A stretch of DNA of 64,000 bases from Geobacter sp. FeAm09 (GTDB taxonomy: Bacteria > Desulfobacterota > Desulfuromonadia > Geobacterales > Pseudopelobacteraceae), in contig NZ_CP042466.1 of the NCBI RefSeq assembly GCF_008330225.1, forward strand, positions 2,474,001 to 2,538,000, written 5' to 3'. The position numbers and the translations under genes are program-made. How positions within the stretch are numbered: the first letter of the stretch is position 1; every line of letters starts with the position of its first letter. Positions 1 through 9,440 of the stretch are shown piece by piece. The notes under the pieces were generated by a model that did not search any database, was not told the origin of the DNA, and was given only the letters and a program-made list of their open reading frames with translations.

Positions 1-16
1 TGCGGACAAGAGGGCA

Positions 17-2068
17 TCAAAACATCCATGTGACCTTGCCATACATGCTGCGGCCGACGACCGCAGGCTTGGTGTTCAAAATCTGCTGCTGGAACTCCAC
101 CTGTCGGTCGTGGAGCAGATTCTGGCCGACAAGCGACAACTCGACGCCTTTCACCGGCTTCCACGCCAAACGGACGTCCAGGGTCACATAGCTGCCAACC
201 GCCAGATTCGGAAGCTGATCGGCATAACGCAGCCAGAGGTCAAGCTCCACGTCGCGGGGCAGGTCCAGGGAGGAACGGACCGAGAGCTGGTGGCGGGGGC
301 TCTCCCCCTTGGGGTCCCAGGGGATGGCATCGGGGGCCGCGTGCTCTTCCACAAACTGAAGGAACGTGTAGGCGGTACGCAGGCGCCACCAGGGGAGCGG
401 TTGGGCGTCCGCCGCCAATTCGAAACCGCAGGTTTGGGCACTCCCGGAGTTGTTGAGATAACCGGGGATAGCCACGTGGGGCGGGTCCGGGGAGGTCTCG
501 AAAAACGGCTGCCCCTGGCTGAGGACATCGAGCCGGTGATAAACGTTGTAAAATGCTGCCGCATCAAAGGAGTACCCCTCTGCGAACTCGGCCCGGTATC
601 CCAGCTCATAGGCCATGAGTTCGTCCGCCGCGAGGCGGTTGGAACCGTTGAACTTGAAAAATACCGGAGGCGCCTGCTGCGAGGCCGGCGTGGAGGCGTA
701 CAGGGTAAACCCGGCCTCCCCGCGGGACGGGGTTCTGACCGCCCGGGAAACGGCCACCCAGACGGAGTTCCGCCTGGTGGGGGTCCACAGCAGGCGGGCA
801 GTGGGCTGGACCTCAAAACCGGTGTAGTCGTTATGCTCGAACTTGGAACCGAGGACGAGGTGGAGCCTGTCGGCTACCAGCGTGATGTCGTCCTGCACAA
901 AGGCGCTGTAGAGGCGGTTGTCCTGGCTGTCGGGGGTGATGGACACATAGGAGGAGTTGGCTATGGTATCATGGGTGAAGCGATAGCCGAGCCCCCAGGT
1001 GATTTCATGATCGCTCCCCAGGGGAAAACGGTTCTGATAATCCAGGTCCAGGGTGTCGCGCTTTTCGCCGATGACGTTGAGATCCTGCTCCGACCTGTCG
1101 TAGTAGAGCTGCAGGGACATGTCGGAACGCTCCGAAAAGGAGCGCTTCCACCGTGCGAGGATACTGCCGCCGGAGACCGGGGTCACGGTATTGCGCGTGC
1201 CGGAGTCCGGCAGCATGTTGATGTAGGTTTCACCCAACCTGCCGTCATAGACGTCCCCCTGCACCGTCAGGGTGTCCTGGCCGGAAGGGCTCGAGTCGAG
1301 CCGGAAGCCCCCCCGGACCATGTGCCAGCTATCGGCGCCGTCGGTGCCGTTACTGTCCTTGAAATGGTCCCGTTCCAGGTATTTGGCGTACAGCCGCAGA
1401 TCGCTGTGGCTGCCGAGCGCAACCCCGTAGCGGACGCTGCCGAAAGCGCGCTCCCCGGTCCCTCCACCTGCGGCTATCAGCCCTCCCGGGGTCTCATCCG
1501 CTGGTTTGGTGATGATGTTGATGACCCCGTTCACCGCGTTGGCGCCCCACAGGGCTGCTCCGGGCCCCCGTATGACCTCGATGCGGTCGATATCCTCCAG
1601 CACCGTATCCTGGCGATCCCAGAACACCCCGGAAAACAAGGGGGTATAGACGACCCGGCCATCGAACAGGACCAGCATCTCACCGGCAAACCGGCTGTTG
1701 AATCCCCGGGACGAGATGGCCCATTTGTTCGAATCGATCCGGGCGACGTCCAACCCCGGGACCATGCGGAGCGCATCCGCGATGCTGGTCACCCCCGAAC
1801 GCCTGATGTCCTCCTGGGTGATGACGAAAACGGCCGCAGCCGAGTCGGCCACCCGCTGTTCCTTCCTGGCGGCCGAGGAGACCTTGAGTTCCATCAGCGC
1901 TTCCAGGCTCATGTCGGTCAGTTCGCCCGGAGCGTTCTGGCCTTGGCCGCCCGGTCCGCCCCCCCAGCACGTTGCAACGGCAATGAGGAGGACCACAGGG
2001 ACAAGGACCACGCGTCCCATGGCCCTACCGGCATGCGAAACAGCGGCAGTCACAGGGGGCCACACCAT
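17..2068 (-). CDS. TonB-dependent outer-membrane receptor
   Basis: Outer-membrane gated channel that would import a large or scarce ligand such as a siderophore, haem or cobalamin with energy from TonB. The 683-residue product has a hydrophobic export signal near residues 17-37, then a plug domain (about 45-165) containing ITQEDIRRSG, a VPGLDV segment and IEVIRGPGAALWGANAVNG, all standard for the family. The rest is a long beta-barrel ending in aromatic Phe (KVTWMF), the usual terminal signal for barrel assembly. I chose the ATG at 2068 because GGGAG lies about 10 nt upstream; an upstream GTG/ATG at 2116 is possible. It is divergent from the NRDE gene. The substrate cannot be told from sequence and no exbB/exbD/tonB genes are nearby. 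Confidence 0.9.
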   Translation of the reverse strand: MVWPPVTAAVSHAGRAMGRVVLVPVVLLIAVATCWGGGPGGQGQNAPGELTDMSLEALMELKVSSAARKEQRVADSAAAVFVITQEDIRRSGVTSIADALRMVPGLDVARIDSNKWAISSRGFNSRFAGEMLVLFDGRVVYTPLFSGVFWDRQDTVLEDIDRIEVIRGPGAALWGANAVNGVINIITKPADETPGGLIAAGGGTGERAFGSVRYGVALGSHSDLRLYAKYLERDHFKDSNGTDGADSWHMVRGGFRLDSSPSGQDTLTVQGDVYDGRLGETYINMLPDSGTRNTVTPVSGGSILARWKRSFSERSDMSLQLYYDRSEQDLNVIGEKRDTLDLDYQNRFPLGSDHEITWGLGYRFTHDTIANSSYVSITPDSQDNRLYSAFVQDDITLVADRLHLVLGSKFEHNDYTGFEVQPTARLLWTPTRRNSVWVAVSRAVRTPSRGEAGFTLYASTPASQQAPPVFFKFNGSNRLAADELMAYELGYRAEFAEGYSFDAAAFYNVYHRLDVLSQGQPFFETSPDPPHVAIPGYLNNSGSAQTCGFELAADAQPLPWWRLRTAYTFLQFVEEHAAPDAIPWDPKGESPRHQLSVRSSLDLPRDVELDLWLRYADQLPNLAVGSYVTLDVRLAWKPVKGVELSLVGQNLLHDRQVEFQQQILNTKPAVVGRSMYGKVTWMF

Positions 2069-2344
2069 AGTCTCATATCTCCCGGTAGAAATATTCAGTC
2101 GGTATTGCAGCACCATACAGCATTGTTAATCACTTTTAAATACCTCGTTGCAATTAAAATGCATAGTGTAAACGAATCGTCCCATACGGCAGCTTCCGGC
2201 GCCGACTCCGAACCGGCCAGGCCCCCGTTATACCCCTGTCCTCATGTGCGCTACTGGACCTGCGGGAACCGTTCTGATACACTTCAACAAAGAGCCGGAG
2301 TCCACGTTCCGGCCGATCTGACAATCCAATCGGGGAGAATCTCC

Positions 2345-3123
2345 GTGTGTCTGGCTGTCTTTGCCCTGGATCACCACCCACGCTACCGTCTCATCCTGGC
2401 GGCAAACCGGGACGAGTTTCATGACCGCCCCACCCTGGCCGCGGCATTCTGGGAAGACGCGCCCCACATCCTGGCTGGGCGCGACCTGCTCTGCGGGGGC
2501 ACGTGGCTCGGCATCACCGCCGACGGCCGCCTGGCCGCGGTCACCAATTTCCGGGACCCGGCCCGCGACCCGGAGACGCCCCGGCTCTCACGGGGCACCT
2601 TGACCGCCGGCTTTCTGACGGAGCCGATCCCCCCCGGACCTACCTGGAAGGGGTGTTGGCAAAACGGGGCGACTACAACGGCTTCAACCTGATCGTAGCC
2701 GACCGGGAAGAACTCTGGTACGGTTCCAACCGGAGCGATACCGCCCCCCTGCGCGTTGCGCCCGGTATTCACGGTTTGAGCAATCACCTCCTCGATACCC
2801 CCTGGCCCAAGGTAACGACCGCGAAAGAAGGTCTGGGACGTCTCATCCGGGATGGCCGGATCACTCCGGAAGCGCTGCTGGAACTCCTCTCCGATGCGAC
2901 CCCCTTCCCCGATCCCCTTCTCCCCGACACCGGGGTCGGCAGGGAACGGGAACGCATGCTGTCGCCGCGTTTCATCGCCGGCGACGGCTACGGCACCCGC
3001 AGCTCCACCGTCATCCTCGTGGAGCGGGAAGGCGGCATCCATTTTCTTGAGCGCAGCTATGCCGCCGACCGCAGGGTTCTGCAAACCGTGGAGGTCAGCC
3101 TTCCCGGCCGGACCGCGACGTAG
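2345..3123 (+). pseudogene. NRDE/TANGO2-family protein, frameshifted
   Basis: Homolog of the NRDE (TANGO2, Ser/Thr-rich T10) family, of poorly defined function. The first part starts at GTG 2345 (GGGGAG 7 nt upstream) and carries the diagnostic AANRDEF motif and GGTWLGI. Reading frame is lost at a run of seven C (2629-2635). The rest (YLEGVLAKRGDYNGFNLIV, GIHGLSNH, then FGDGYGTRSSTV-like GDGYGTRSSTVIL) continues in the +1-shifted frame to 3123. One extra C would join both parts into a full-length protein of about 259 residues. Either a real frameshift or a homopolymer sequencing error; the intact downstream coding favours the latter or a very recent event. Confidence 0.8.
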
Positions 3124-3155
3124 CGTCTCCAACGCACTGCCCAGGGGGCCGGAAA

Positions 3156-3195
3156 ACAAAAGAGGCGCATCGAACGAACGATGCGCCTCTTTTGT
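3156..3195. terminator. Bidirectional rho-independent terminator
   Basis: Inverted repeat with arms ACAAAAGAGGCGCAT and ATGCGCCTCTTTTGT around a 10-nt loop, with A and T runs at the ends. It lies between the convergent NRDE gene and the beta-barrel/FGE gene and can stop both transcripts. Confidence 0.85.
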
Positions 3196-3220
3196 ACGTC
3201 ACATCCCGGCCCTTTGCCGG

Positions 3221-4798
3221 TCACGGCTCCCGGCAGACCCGGAAACCGATGTTGTCGTAGGCGTTGCCGGTGGCCGCGGAGCCTCTGCTCGTGACGGACA
3301 GGGCATCCTTCTGGCTGCGCCATGACCCGCCGCGCACCGTGTGGCCTGTTCCGGCGCCCGGCCCCTTGGGGTTCATTCTGGGGCTGGCGGCATAGTAGTC
3401 CTCGGCAAAGTAATCCTGCACCCATTCCGCCACGTTGCCGGACATGTCCTTGAGGCCGAAGCCGTTGGGAGCATATTTTCCCACCGGTGCGGTGCTCCAG
3501 TAACCGTCGTTCTGGGACGGGTCGTTCCATTCATAGATGCATTTCTTATCGCAGAAATTCGCGAAGCGGTAGAGGTCGGCATCCGTGCCGGTGCCGGCAT
3601 ATTTTTCCTGCTTGCCTCCGCTCCGCGCTGCGAGCTCCCATTCCGCCTCGGTGGGAAGCCGGTACTTTTTGCCGCTGCTCTGGGAAAGCCACGTTGTGAA
3701 GGCCTGGGCATCATTCCAGGAAACGCAGACCACCGGGTCCTTCTTGCTCTGATAGAAGTCGGGATTTTTCCAGGTGGCTGCCGGATTCAGGGTTTCCTTG
3801 CCGGCGGTGATGGTGTAGCACCCGCCGTTCTTCTCCGCATCGGTCACATAATTGCTGCTCTCCACAAACTGCTGGAACAGCTCACGGGTGATCTCAAGCT
3901 TGGAAATGCTGAAGGCGCTGAGGCATACCTCATGGGGGACAAGGGCTTTGCCGGAGGGATCACCCATCGTGTAGCAGGCGTCGGGGATGGAGACAAGTTG
4001 CATGTTGAAGGCAGTATCCGTAACCTCCGTAGGGACGACAACGGCGGGAGCAGGCATGGCCTTGACCGCCGGCTCGCCCGCCGCCTTGGCCGTTTGCTGG
4101 GAAGGCGCGGGAGTTTCTGCCGGGGCGACCGGAGGGACGGCCTTTTTCTGCGCGGCTTTCTCTTCGGCCGGCTTTTTCAGGGGGACCTCCTGGGCCACCT
4201 TGGCCTTGCCCTGGGACTTCCCGGCAGCGGATTTGGGCGCTGCCGGCGCCGACACCGGCTTGAGTTGTCCCTTGGCGCCGCCGAAGGGGATGGTGACGCC
4301 CAGGGTGTACTCGAAGGCACTGGCATTGGCCACGACGTGCCGCACATCCGCACGCAGCGCCAACCGATCGTACAGGAAGTATTTCACCCCGCCGCCATAG
4401 TCCATGAAGCCCATCAGCTTTCTGGAGACAAGGGTCGAGGGGCCGGACAGATTGTACCCCCCGAGTCCGGCGGCCACGAACGGCACGAGCTTCTTGTCCG
4501 GCATGAAATGGTACAAACCTTCGACGCCATATTTGAAAATGGCGACATTCTTGTCCGTCTTCAGCCTGGATGAGGTGATGGAGTAATCCAGCCCGGCTTC
4601 CACGCCGATGCGGTCCGTGAGATTGTAGCCGCCCCTGAGGGAATACATGGGGGCGGTGTCGAGATGCTGGCCCCCATCGTAGGTATAGCCGCCGATCATG
4701 GGTGAAACCGAGAACTGCCCCTCTGATACGGCCCCGAACGCCGCGCCGGAGAATGCCAGCACCAGGGATACGGCCGCACATGCACACACGCTTTTCAA
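3221..4798 (-). CDS. Beta-barrel protein fused to a formylglycine-generating-enzyme-like domain
   Basis: 525-residue exported protein in three parts. Residues 1-22 are a signal peptide ending AAFGA. About 25-175 look like a small OmpA/OprF-type beta-barrel (alternating pattern, GGYNLTDRIGVEAG, VPFVAAGLGGYNLSG, ending TLGVTIPFGG). About 176-265 are an Ala/Lys/Pro-rich linker. About 268-523 match the FGE-sulfatase/SUMF1 fold: CYTMGDPSG, ISKLEITRELFQ, RLPTEAEWELAARSGG, GNVAEWVQDY, VRGGSW and IGFRVCREP. FGE-fold proteins oxidise a Cys in sulfatases or serve as structural binding domains; no sulfatase is nearby, so enzymatic activity is not implied. The domain pairing is unusual, suggesting a surface-anchored or periplasm-facing FGE domain. 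Confidence 0.8.
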   Translation of the reverse strand: MKSVCACAAVSLVLAFSGAAFGAVSEGQFSVSPMIGGYTYDGGQHLDTAPMYSLRGGYNLTDRIGVEAGLDYSITSSRLKTDKNVAIFKYGVEGLYHFMPDKKLVPFVAAGLGGYNLSGPSTLVSRKLMGFMDYGGGVKYFLYDRLALRADVRHVVANASAFEYTLGVTIPFGGAKGQLKPVSAPAAPKSAAGKSQGKAKVAQEVPLKKPAEEKAAQKKAVPPVAPAETPAPSQQTAKAAGEPAVKAMPAPAVVVPTEVTDTAFNMQLVSIPDACYTMGDPSGKALVPHEVCLSAFSISKLEITRELFQQFVESSNYVTDAEKNGGCYTITAGKETLNPAATWKNPDFYQSKKDPVVCVSWNDAQAFTTWLSQSSGKKYRLPTEAEWELAARSGGKQEKYAGTGTDADLYRFANFCDKKCIYEWNDPSQNDGYWSTAPVGKYAPNGFGLKDMSGNVAEWVQDYFAEDYYAASPRMNPKGPGAGTGHTVRGGSWRSQKDALSVTSRGSAATGNAYDNIGFRVCREP

Positions 4799-5194
4799 AA
4801 GACACCTCCCCTTCCGTCACACTATCATTTCAATGCGAGTTCTCTATTCGTGATTTTGTCCGCAATGATGCAAATATAGCCACAAACGCACAAAAAAACA
4901 AAACAAAAAGAGACTCTATTCCGGCATGTTCGGATAGAGCCATGCGCCCAAAGACAGGAGACACAAGGGACGCAGATGAAATGTGGATTAAAATGTCACG
5001 GCTGCCGGGGCTCTTCTCGTATGGTTTTGCCTGCGGAAACGGCCTGGATGGCGGCAGGCGTTTGTGTTTTGCGTGAAGATATGAGAAAAGAAGTTTCGTT
5101 TTGTGTTGATTGCCATACCGGTTTTGTAGTTGAATGATCATTTCCGCCTGCCCGTCTGCGGCGGGAGGAAAGGAGAGGCGCCGAGGGCCCCGCC
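4799..5194. other. Intergenic region between divergent genes
   Basis: No convincing gene. It contains an A-rich stretch around 4885-4915 and must hold the promoters of the FGE-fusion gene (minus) and of the alkyltransferase-like operon (plus). I see no clear terminator or riboswitch. A short frame on the minus strand (4830-5216) lacks family features. Confidence 0.5.
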
Positions 5195-5611
5195 ATGCAG
5201 CCAGACATAACCGCACACCAGAAGATCTACTCCGTTGTATCGCTCATCCCCGCGGGGTGCGTGGCAACCTATGGGCAGGTTGCCTGCCTGGCGGGCATGC
5301 CCGGCCATGCGCGGCTCGTGGGCTATGCCCTGAGCGCCCTCCACGACCGGGTTCCCGTCCCGTGGCACCGGGTCGTGAACGCCAGGGGGCTGATCAGCCC
5401 GCGTTCCGGCGGCAACCCGGCGGATATGGTGCAACGGCTTCGCCTTGAAAGCGAAGGGGTGAGCTTTGACGGGCGCGGCCGCATCCCGCTGGCCAAGTTT
5501 CAATGGCACCCTCGCCCCGGGGACCGAGAAGACGAGGGGCTGCCCGGAGACTCCCCCAGCCCGGTGCAGGGGCGCACATCCCCCGACAGAGGACGAGGAA
5601 CGGCACGGTGA
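5195..5611 (+). CDS. Alkyltransferase-like (ATL) / MGMT-family DNA-binding protein
   Basis: 138-residue member of the O6-alkylguanine-DNA alkyltransferase fold (winged-helix part only). The active-site PCHR motif of true MGMT is PWHR here (VPVPWHRVVNARG), so the acceptor Cys is replaced by Trp. That is the hallmark of ATL proteins, which bind O6-alkylguanine and hand it to nucleotide excision repair. IPAGCVATYGQVA and ARLVGYALSAL are family motifs. The Pro/Arg-rich last 30 residues are not conserved in the family as I know it. It is the first gene of an apparent operon and overlaps the next start by 4 bp (GTGA). Confidence 0.85.
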   Translation: MQPDITAHQKIYSVVSLIPAGCVATYGQVACLAGMPGHARLVGYALSALHDRVPVPWHRVVNARGLISPRSGGNPADMVQRLRLESEGVSFDGRGRIPLAKFQWHPRPGDREDEGLPGDSPSPVQGRTSPDRGRGTAR

Positions 5612-6402
5612 CGGTGATGACGAAAACAATGCCCCCCGCCGGCCAGCCACTGGTGCAGGCGGAGGGGGTCGGCCTGGTACGGTCCGACGAGCGGGGACGG
5701 CAAGCCGTCATTCTGAGCGATGTGTCGTTCTCGGCCGTCACCGGGCGGATCACCGCCATCGTGGGGCCTTCCGGAGGGGGGAAAAGCTCCCTGATCCGGC
5801 TGATCAACCGTCTCGACGACCCGACAACGGGACGCATCCAGTTGGGTGGCGAGGATATAGCCGGCCTGGACCCGCTGCTGCTGCGACGAAAAGTCGCCAT
5901 GGTACTGCAGCGGCCGTTCATGTTTCCCGGCACCCTGCTCCACAACCTGCAACGCCCCCTGGTCTATCGGAAAGAGCCCCTGCCGGGCGCCGACAGCCCG
6001 GAGGTCAGGCGCACCCTGGAACTGGCCCGCCTGGCTCCCGACCTGCTGGAGCGGGATGCCCGGAGCCTCTCCATCGGCCAGCAACAGCGGGCCAGTCTGG
6101 CCCGGGCCGTGATCACCTCTCCCCCGGTCCTGCTGCTGGACGAACCGACCAGCGCCCTGGACCGGCCCACCGGCGACCAGTTGGCCGCGGCCCTCCAGGA
6201 TATCTGCCGGCGCCAGGGAATGGCGGTCATCCTGGTGACCCACGACCTGCGCTTGGCCGACAAAGTTGCCGACGATCTGATCTATCTGGAAGCGGGACGG
6301 ATCAGGGAGGCCGGCCCGGCGGCGCGGCTTCTGGCGGCGCCTGCAAGCGCCGAATTCATACGGTTCCTGGCAGAGCCGGCGAAGGAGGGGGCACATGGAT
6401 AA
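5608..6402 (+). CDS. fetA: ABC transporter ATP-binding protein, FetA/YbbL type
   Basis: Cytoplasmic ATPase of a two-component ABC exporter. Walker A is GPSGGGKSS, the signature is SLSIGQQQRASLARA, Walker B is VLLLDEPTSALD and the switch His is in ILVTHDLRL. In E. coli FetAB the partner membrane protein exports iron and gives peroxide resistance. The start is uncertain: GTG 5608 overlaps the preceding stop as GTGA and has GAGGA 8 nt upstream; ATG 5617 is the next in-frame choice. It overlaps the downstream permease gene by 8 bp, so the two are translationally coupled. Assignment to iron rests on the partner's family. Confidence 0.85.
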   Translation: MTVMTKTMPPAGQPLVQAEGVGLVRSDERGRQAVILSDVSFSAVTGRITAIVGPSGGGKSSLIRLINRLDDPTTGRIQLGGEDIAGLDPLLLRRKVAMVLQRPFMFPGTLLHNLQRPLVYRKEPLPGADSPEVRRTLELARLAPDLLERDARSLSIGQQQRASLARAVITSPPVLLLDEPTSALDRPTGDQLAAALQDICRRQGMAVILVTHDLRLADKVADDLIYLEAGRIREAGPAARLLAAPASAEFIRFLAEPAKEGAHG

Positions 6403-7177
6403 CCGCGGACTCGTAAACCTGGAGCTTTCCAACCTCCTGCTGGCATTCGCCCTGATCCTGCTGGCCATGGCCCTGTCCCGCCTCCAACGGCTGGGGCAGG
6501 AGCGGAAGATCGGCTGGGCCGCCCTGCGGATGGTCGTACAGCTTCTGGCCGTCGGCTACCTCCTGCATCTGGTGTTCTCCGTCAAGACCCCGCTGCTGGT
6601 GGCGGCCATCCTGGTCGTCATGGCCGGTTTCTCACTGCAGGTTGCCGGCGCCCAGGCCAAGCGCAAGATGCCCGGGTTCCACCGGGTGATGGGGAGTTCG
6701 ATCCTGGCCGGGTGCGGGGGGGTAACCTTTTTCTTCTGCGCCCTGGTGGTGGGGTACACGCCCTGGTACGAACCCCGTTACCTGATCCCCCTGTTCGGCA
6801 TGATCCTCGGCAACTCCATGCAGGGGGCCAGCCTGGCGGCCGAACGTCTGGATGCCGAGATCGGGGAGCGACGCGAGGAGATCGAGACGGCGCTCTGCCT
6901 GGGGGCCACTCCCCGCCAGGCGGTTGAAACGGCCCTGAGGAACGCCTTCTCGGCCGCCCTGATCCCGACCCTCAACACCATGGCGGCCATGGGGATCGTC
7001 TCCCTGCCCGGCATGATGACCGGCCAAATCCTGTCCGGCACGGAACCGGCGGTTGCGGTCCGCTACCAGATCGCCATCATGTGCGCCGTATCCGGCGGGG
7101 TTGCGGCCACCGCCTTCCTGCTCCTGATGCAGGGGTACCGACGCTATTTCACCCCGGCGCAGCAGTTGCGCCGCTAG
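6395..7177 (+). CDS. fetB: FetB/YbbM-type (UPF0014) membrane permease
   Basis: 260-residue inner-membrane protein with about seven hydrophobic segments (for example LLLAFALILLAMALS, VVQLLAVGYLLHLVFS, LLVAAILVVMAGFSL). It carries the UPF0014 signatures ALRMVVQL, GMILGNSMQGASL, CLGATPRQAVE and SLPGMMTGQIL. It forms the membrane half of the iron-export ABC system with the overlapping upstream ATPase gene. Length and motifs are normal for the family. No metal-binding residues can be assigned from the sequence. Confidence 0.88.
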   Translation: MDNRGLVNLELSNLLLAFALILLAMALSRLQRLGQERKIGWAALRMVVQLLAVGYLLHLVFSVKTPLLVAAILVVMAGFSLQVAGAQAKRKMPGFHRVMGSSILAGCGGVTFFFCALVVGYTPWYEPRYLIPLFGMILGNSMQGASLAAERLDAEIGERREEIETALCLGATPRQAVETALRNAFSAALIPTLNTMAAMGIVSLPGMMTGQILSGTEPAVAVRYQIAIMCAVSGGVAATAFLLLMQGYRRYFTPAQQLRR

Positions 7178-7287
7178 CCTCCGGTGCGATGAGGCCGGGG
7201 GGAGTATGAGCCGGACGAGCAAGACGCGAGGATTGGTCGCAGCAAAAGATTCGGTAACCACATTACGACAGGAGTACCTACGTCCCC

Positions 7288-8163
7288 ATGAAGATCATCG
7301 ACACCATGACACCGGGCAAGCCGTTCCTCTCCCTGGAATTTTTCCCCCCGAAAGAGCGTTCGGAATGGCCCGCCTTCTTCCGCACCGTTGACCGTCTGAA
7401 TGAGGTAAACCCACTCTTCTGCTCGGTAACCTACGGCGCAGGGGGGAGCACCCACGGGGACAGTCTGGAGATCGTCAGCCGGATCAAGCAGGAACATGGC
7501 ATGGAAACCATGGCCCATCTGACCTGCATTGGGGCCCATGAGGGCGATGTGCGCTCGTTTCTGGACCAGTTGGCCCGGGCGGGTGCGGACAATGTCCTGG
7601 CCCTGCGCGGCGACCTTCCCCAGGACAGCACGCCCGAATCATCGCCCCACCGCCCCCTGCTACACGCCTCGGACCTGGTGGCCCTCATCCGCGATTCCCA
7701 CCCCCATGTGGGCCTGGGGGTGGCCGCCTATCCGGAAGTTCACCCCGAGGCTGCGAGCACCGCTGCGGACCTGGCCTACCTCAGGCTCAAGCTGGACCGT
7801 GGCGCCGACTTTGCCGTCACCCAGCTCTTTTTCGACAACCGCATCTACTTCGATTTTATCCGCAACGCCCGCGAGCACGGCATCACCAAGCCGATCATTC
7901 CCGGCATCCTGCCGGTAGTCAGCCTGAAAGTGATCAAGCGCATCGTGTCGTTGTGCGGCACCGTTATGCCGCCGGAATTCCTGGCGCAGTTGGAAGAGGC
8001 GGACCGCCGTGGAGGCGCGGCGGAGGTGCAGAAGCTGGGGGTCGCCCATGCCCGCAGACAGGCGGAGGATTTGCTGGCCAACGGCGCGCCGGGCGTACAC
8101 CTGTACACCCTCAACAGGGCGGACGCCGTGCTGGAAGTAACCGACGGACTGCGGCTCCGTTGA
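7288..8163 (+). CDS. metF: 5,10-methylenetetrahydrofolate reductase
   Basis: 291-residue FAD enzyme that reduces methylene-THF to methyl-THF, the methyl donor for methionine synthesis, and also part of the methyl branch of one-carbon metabolism. Seen: FLSLEFFPPK at the N terminus with the catalytic Glu, CSVTYGAGGSTH, HLTCIGAH, VLALRGDLP, and near the C terminus GVHLYTLNRADAV. The start ATG 7288 gives the family's typical N terminus. It lies 110 bp after fetB and may have its own promoter. It converges on the histidine kinase gene with 24 bp between the stops. Confidence 0.95.
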   Translation: MKIIDTMTPGKPFLSLEFFPPKERSEWPAFFRTVDRLNEVNPLFCSVTYGAGGSTHGDSLEIVSRIKQEHGMETMAHLTCIGAHEGDVRSFLDQLARAGADNVLALRGDLPQDSTPESSPHRPLLHASDLVALIRDSHPHVGLGVAAYPEVHPEAASTAADLAYLRLKLDRGADFAVTQLFFDNRIYFDFIRNAREHGITKPIIPGILPVVSLKVIKRIVSLCGTVMPPEFLAQLEEADRRGGAAEVQKLGVAHARRQAEDLLANGAPGVHLYTLNRADAVLEVTDGLRLR

Positions 8164-8187
8164 AGCCGGGGGGGCGCACGGCGGGGA

Positions 8188-9255
8188 CTAGGCAACTATC
8201 CTGAACTCGGCGCCGCCGGCCACGTTGCAGGCCGAGATGCTTCCCCCCATGCTGTTCTCGATGATCACCTTGGACAGGTACAAGCCGATGCCGGTGCCCT
8301 TATGGGGTTCCTTGGTGGTGAAATACGGGTCGAAGATCCTGGGGATGATCGCTTCGTCGATGCCGCCGCCGTTGTCGCGTACGGTAACCACGCACCGGTC
8401 GTTTTCCCGGAAGATCCGTATGGCAATGCACGGCGCCTCCACCTTCCGCTCCAGCAAGACGTCCCGGGCGTTACTGACGATGTTCAGCACGGCGCGGGCA
8501 TACTCGTTCCTATACCCCACAAGCGTCACACCCGTCTCAGCCTGCATATCCACGCGGATACGGGCATGCTGGAGTGCGGCGTCCAAAAGCCCCAGGGTCT
8601 GGGCAACCGCCTTATCCACATGGAATCCCCGTTTAACCGTATCCTTGAGGAAAAAGGTGCGCAACTCGTCGATCTTGAGCGACATGCGCTCGATCGTGGT
8701 CATCGCGCTGGCCACATCTTCCTGAAACTGTGCCGGGGACAAGGTGCCGGACTGGTAGCCGAGATTGAGGTTCTGGACGATGAGCCCGATACTGTTGAGC
8801 GGCTGACGCCATTGATGGGCGATGTTGGTGATCATTTCGCCCATGGCGGCAAAGCGGTTCTGCCGGATGAGCACCTCGTCCTTCCTGCGCAGTTCGGCAA
8901 CCGCGGCGGCAATGCGCTCCTCCTGGTTCCTGTTCGCCAGTTCCAGCTGCGCTCGCTGCTGCCGCAACTCCTCCTGCACCTGATTGTAGCGCAGGAAGAG
9001 CGGCTTGATGAGCAGGATCCCGCAGGTCATCATGATGGAGATGACGAGCCCCAGCATCTCCACGGTCACGTCCCACCGCGAATACCCGGCAAGGATATGG
9101 ACAAACATGACCAGACGGCGAATCCCCATGACGATCAGCCCGCCCGCGACGAGCATCCAGGCGGCCTTTTCTCCGCTGACCCGTATCAGCCGGAGCGCCA
9201 GAAACGCCGCCAGAAACTGGAATCCCACCGAGAGAGTCATGATAATAACCATCAT
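8188..9255 (-). CDS. Membrane-bound sensor histidine kinase
   Basis: 355-residue kinase. Three hydrophobic segments lie in the first 110 residues, then a coiled-coil-like stretch (QEELRQQRAQLELANRNQEE). The phospho-acceptor box is NIAHQWRQPLNSIG, a variant common in kinases with the HWRQPL motif. The ATPase part has NIVSNARDVL (N box), DNGGGID and GTGIGLYLSK (G boxes). No extracytoplasmic or PAS sensor domain is visible, so the signal may be sensed in or at the membrane. ATG 9255 was chosen for its GGAGGG 8 nt upstream; the frame stays open to 9417. No response regulator is adjacent (orphan). Confidence 0.87.
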   Translation of the reverse strand: MMVIIMTLSVGFQFLAAFLALRLIRVSGEKAAWMLVAGGLIVMGIRRLVMFVHILAGYSRWDVTVEMLGLVISIMMTCGILLIKPLFLRYNQVQEELRQQRAQLELANRNQEERIAAAVAELRRKDEVLIRQNRFAAMGEMITNIAHQWRQPLNSIGLIVQNLNLGYQSGTLSPAQFQEDVASAMTTIERMSLKIDELRTFFLKDTVKRGFHVDKAVAQTLGLLDAALQHARIRVDMQAETGVTLVGYRNEYARAVLNIVSNARDVLLERKVEAPCIAIRIFRENDRCVVTVRDNGGGIDEAIIPRIFDPYFTTKEPHKGTGIGLYLSKVIIENSMGGSISACNVAGGAEFRIVA

Positions 9256-9440
9256 GGCACGGTCCCTCCGCGTAAAGACGAACGATGGTCTGCCATAATG
9301 AACTGTAGATTGTATATACCCAATGTCAATTGCCCTACGGAATATCGTGACCGCTGCCCTGCACTTCCCCCATTGACAGCCAACGGCAGGAATGGCTACT
9401 GTTACGGTATGATCCACAATTTCGTCAGGAGGAAGGTCCC

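Noticed and set aside
110-2692. Very long plus-strand open frame (860 codons)
   Set aside because: Mostly the mirror of the TonB-receptor gene on the other strand; only its last part is the real NRDE coding.
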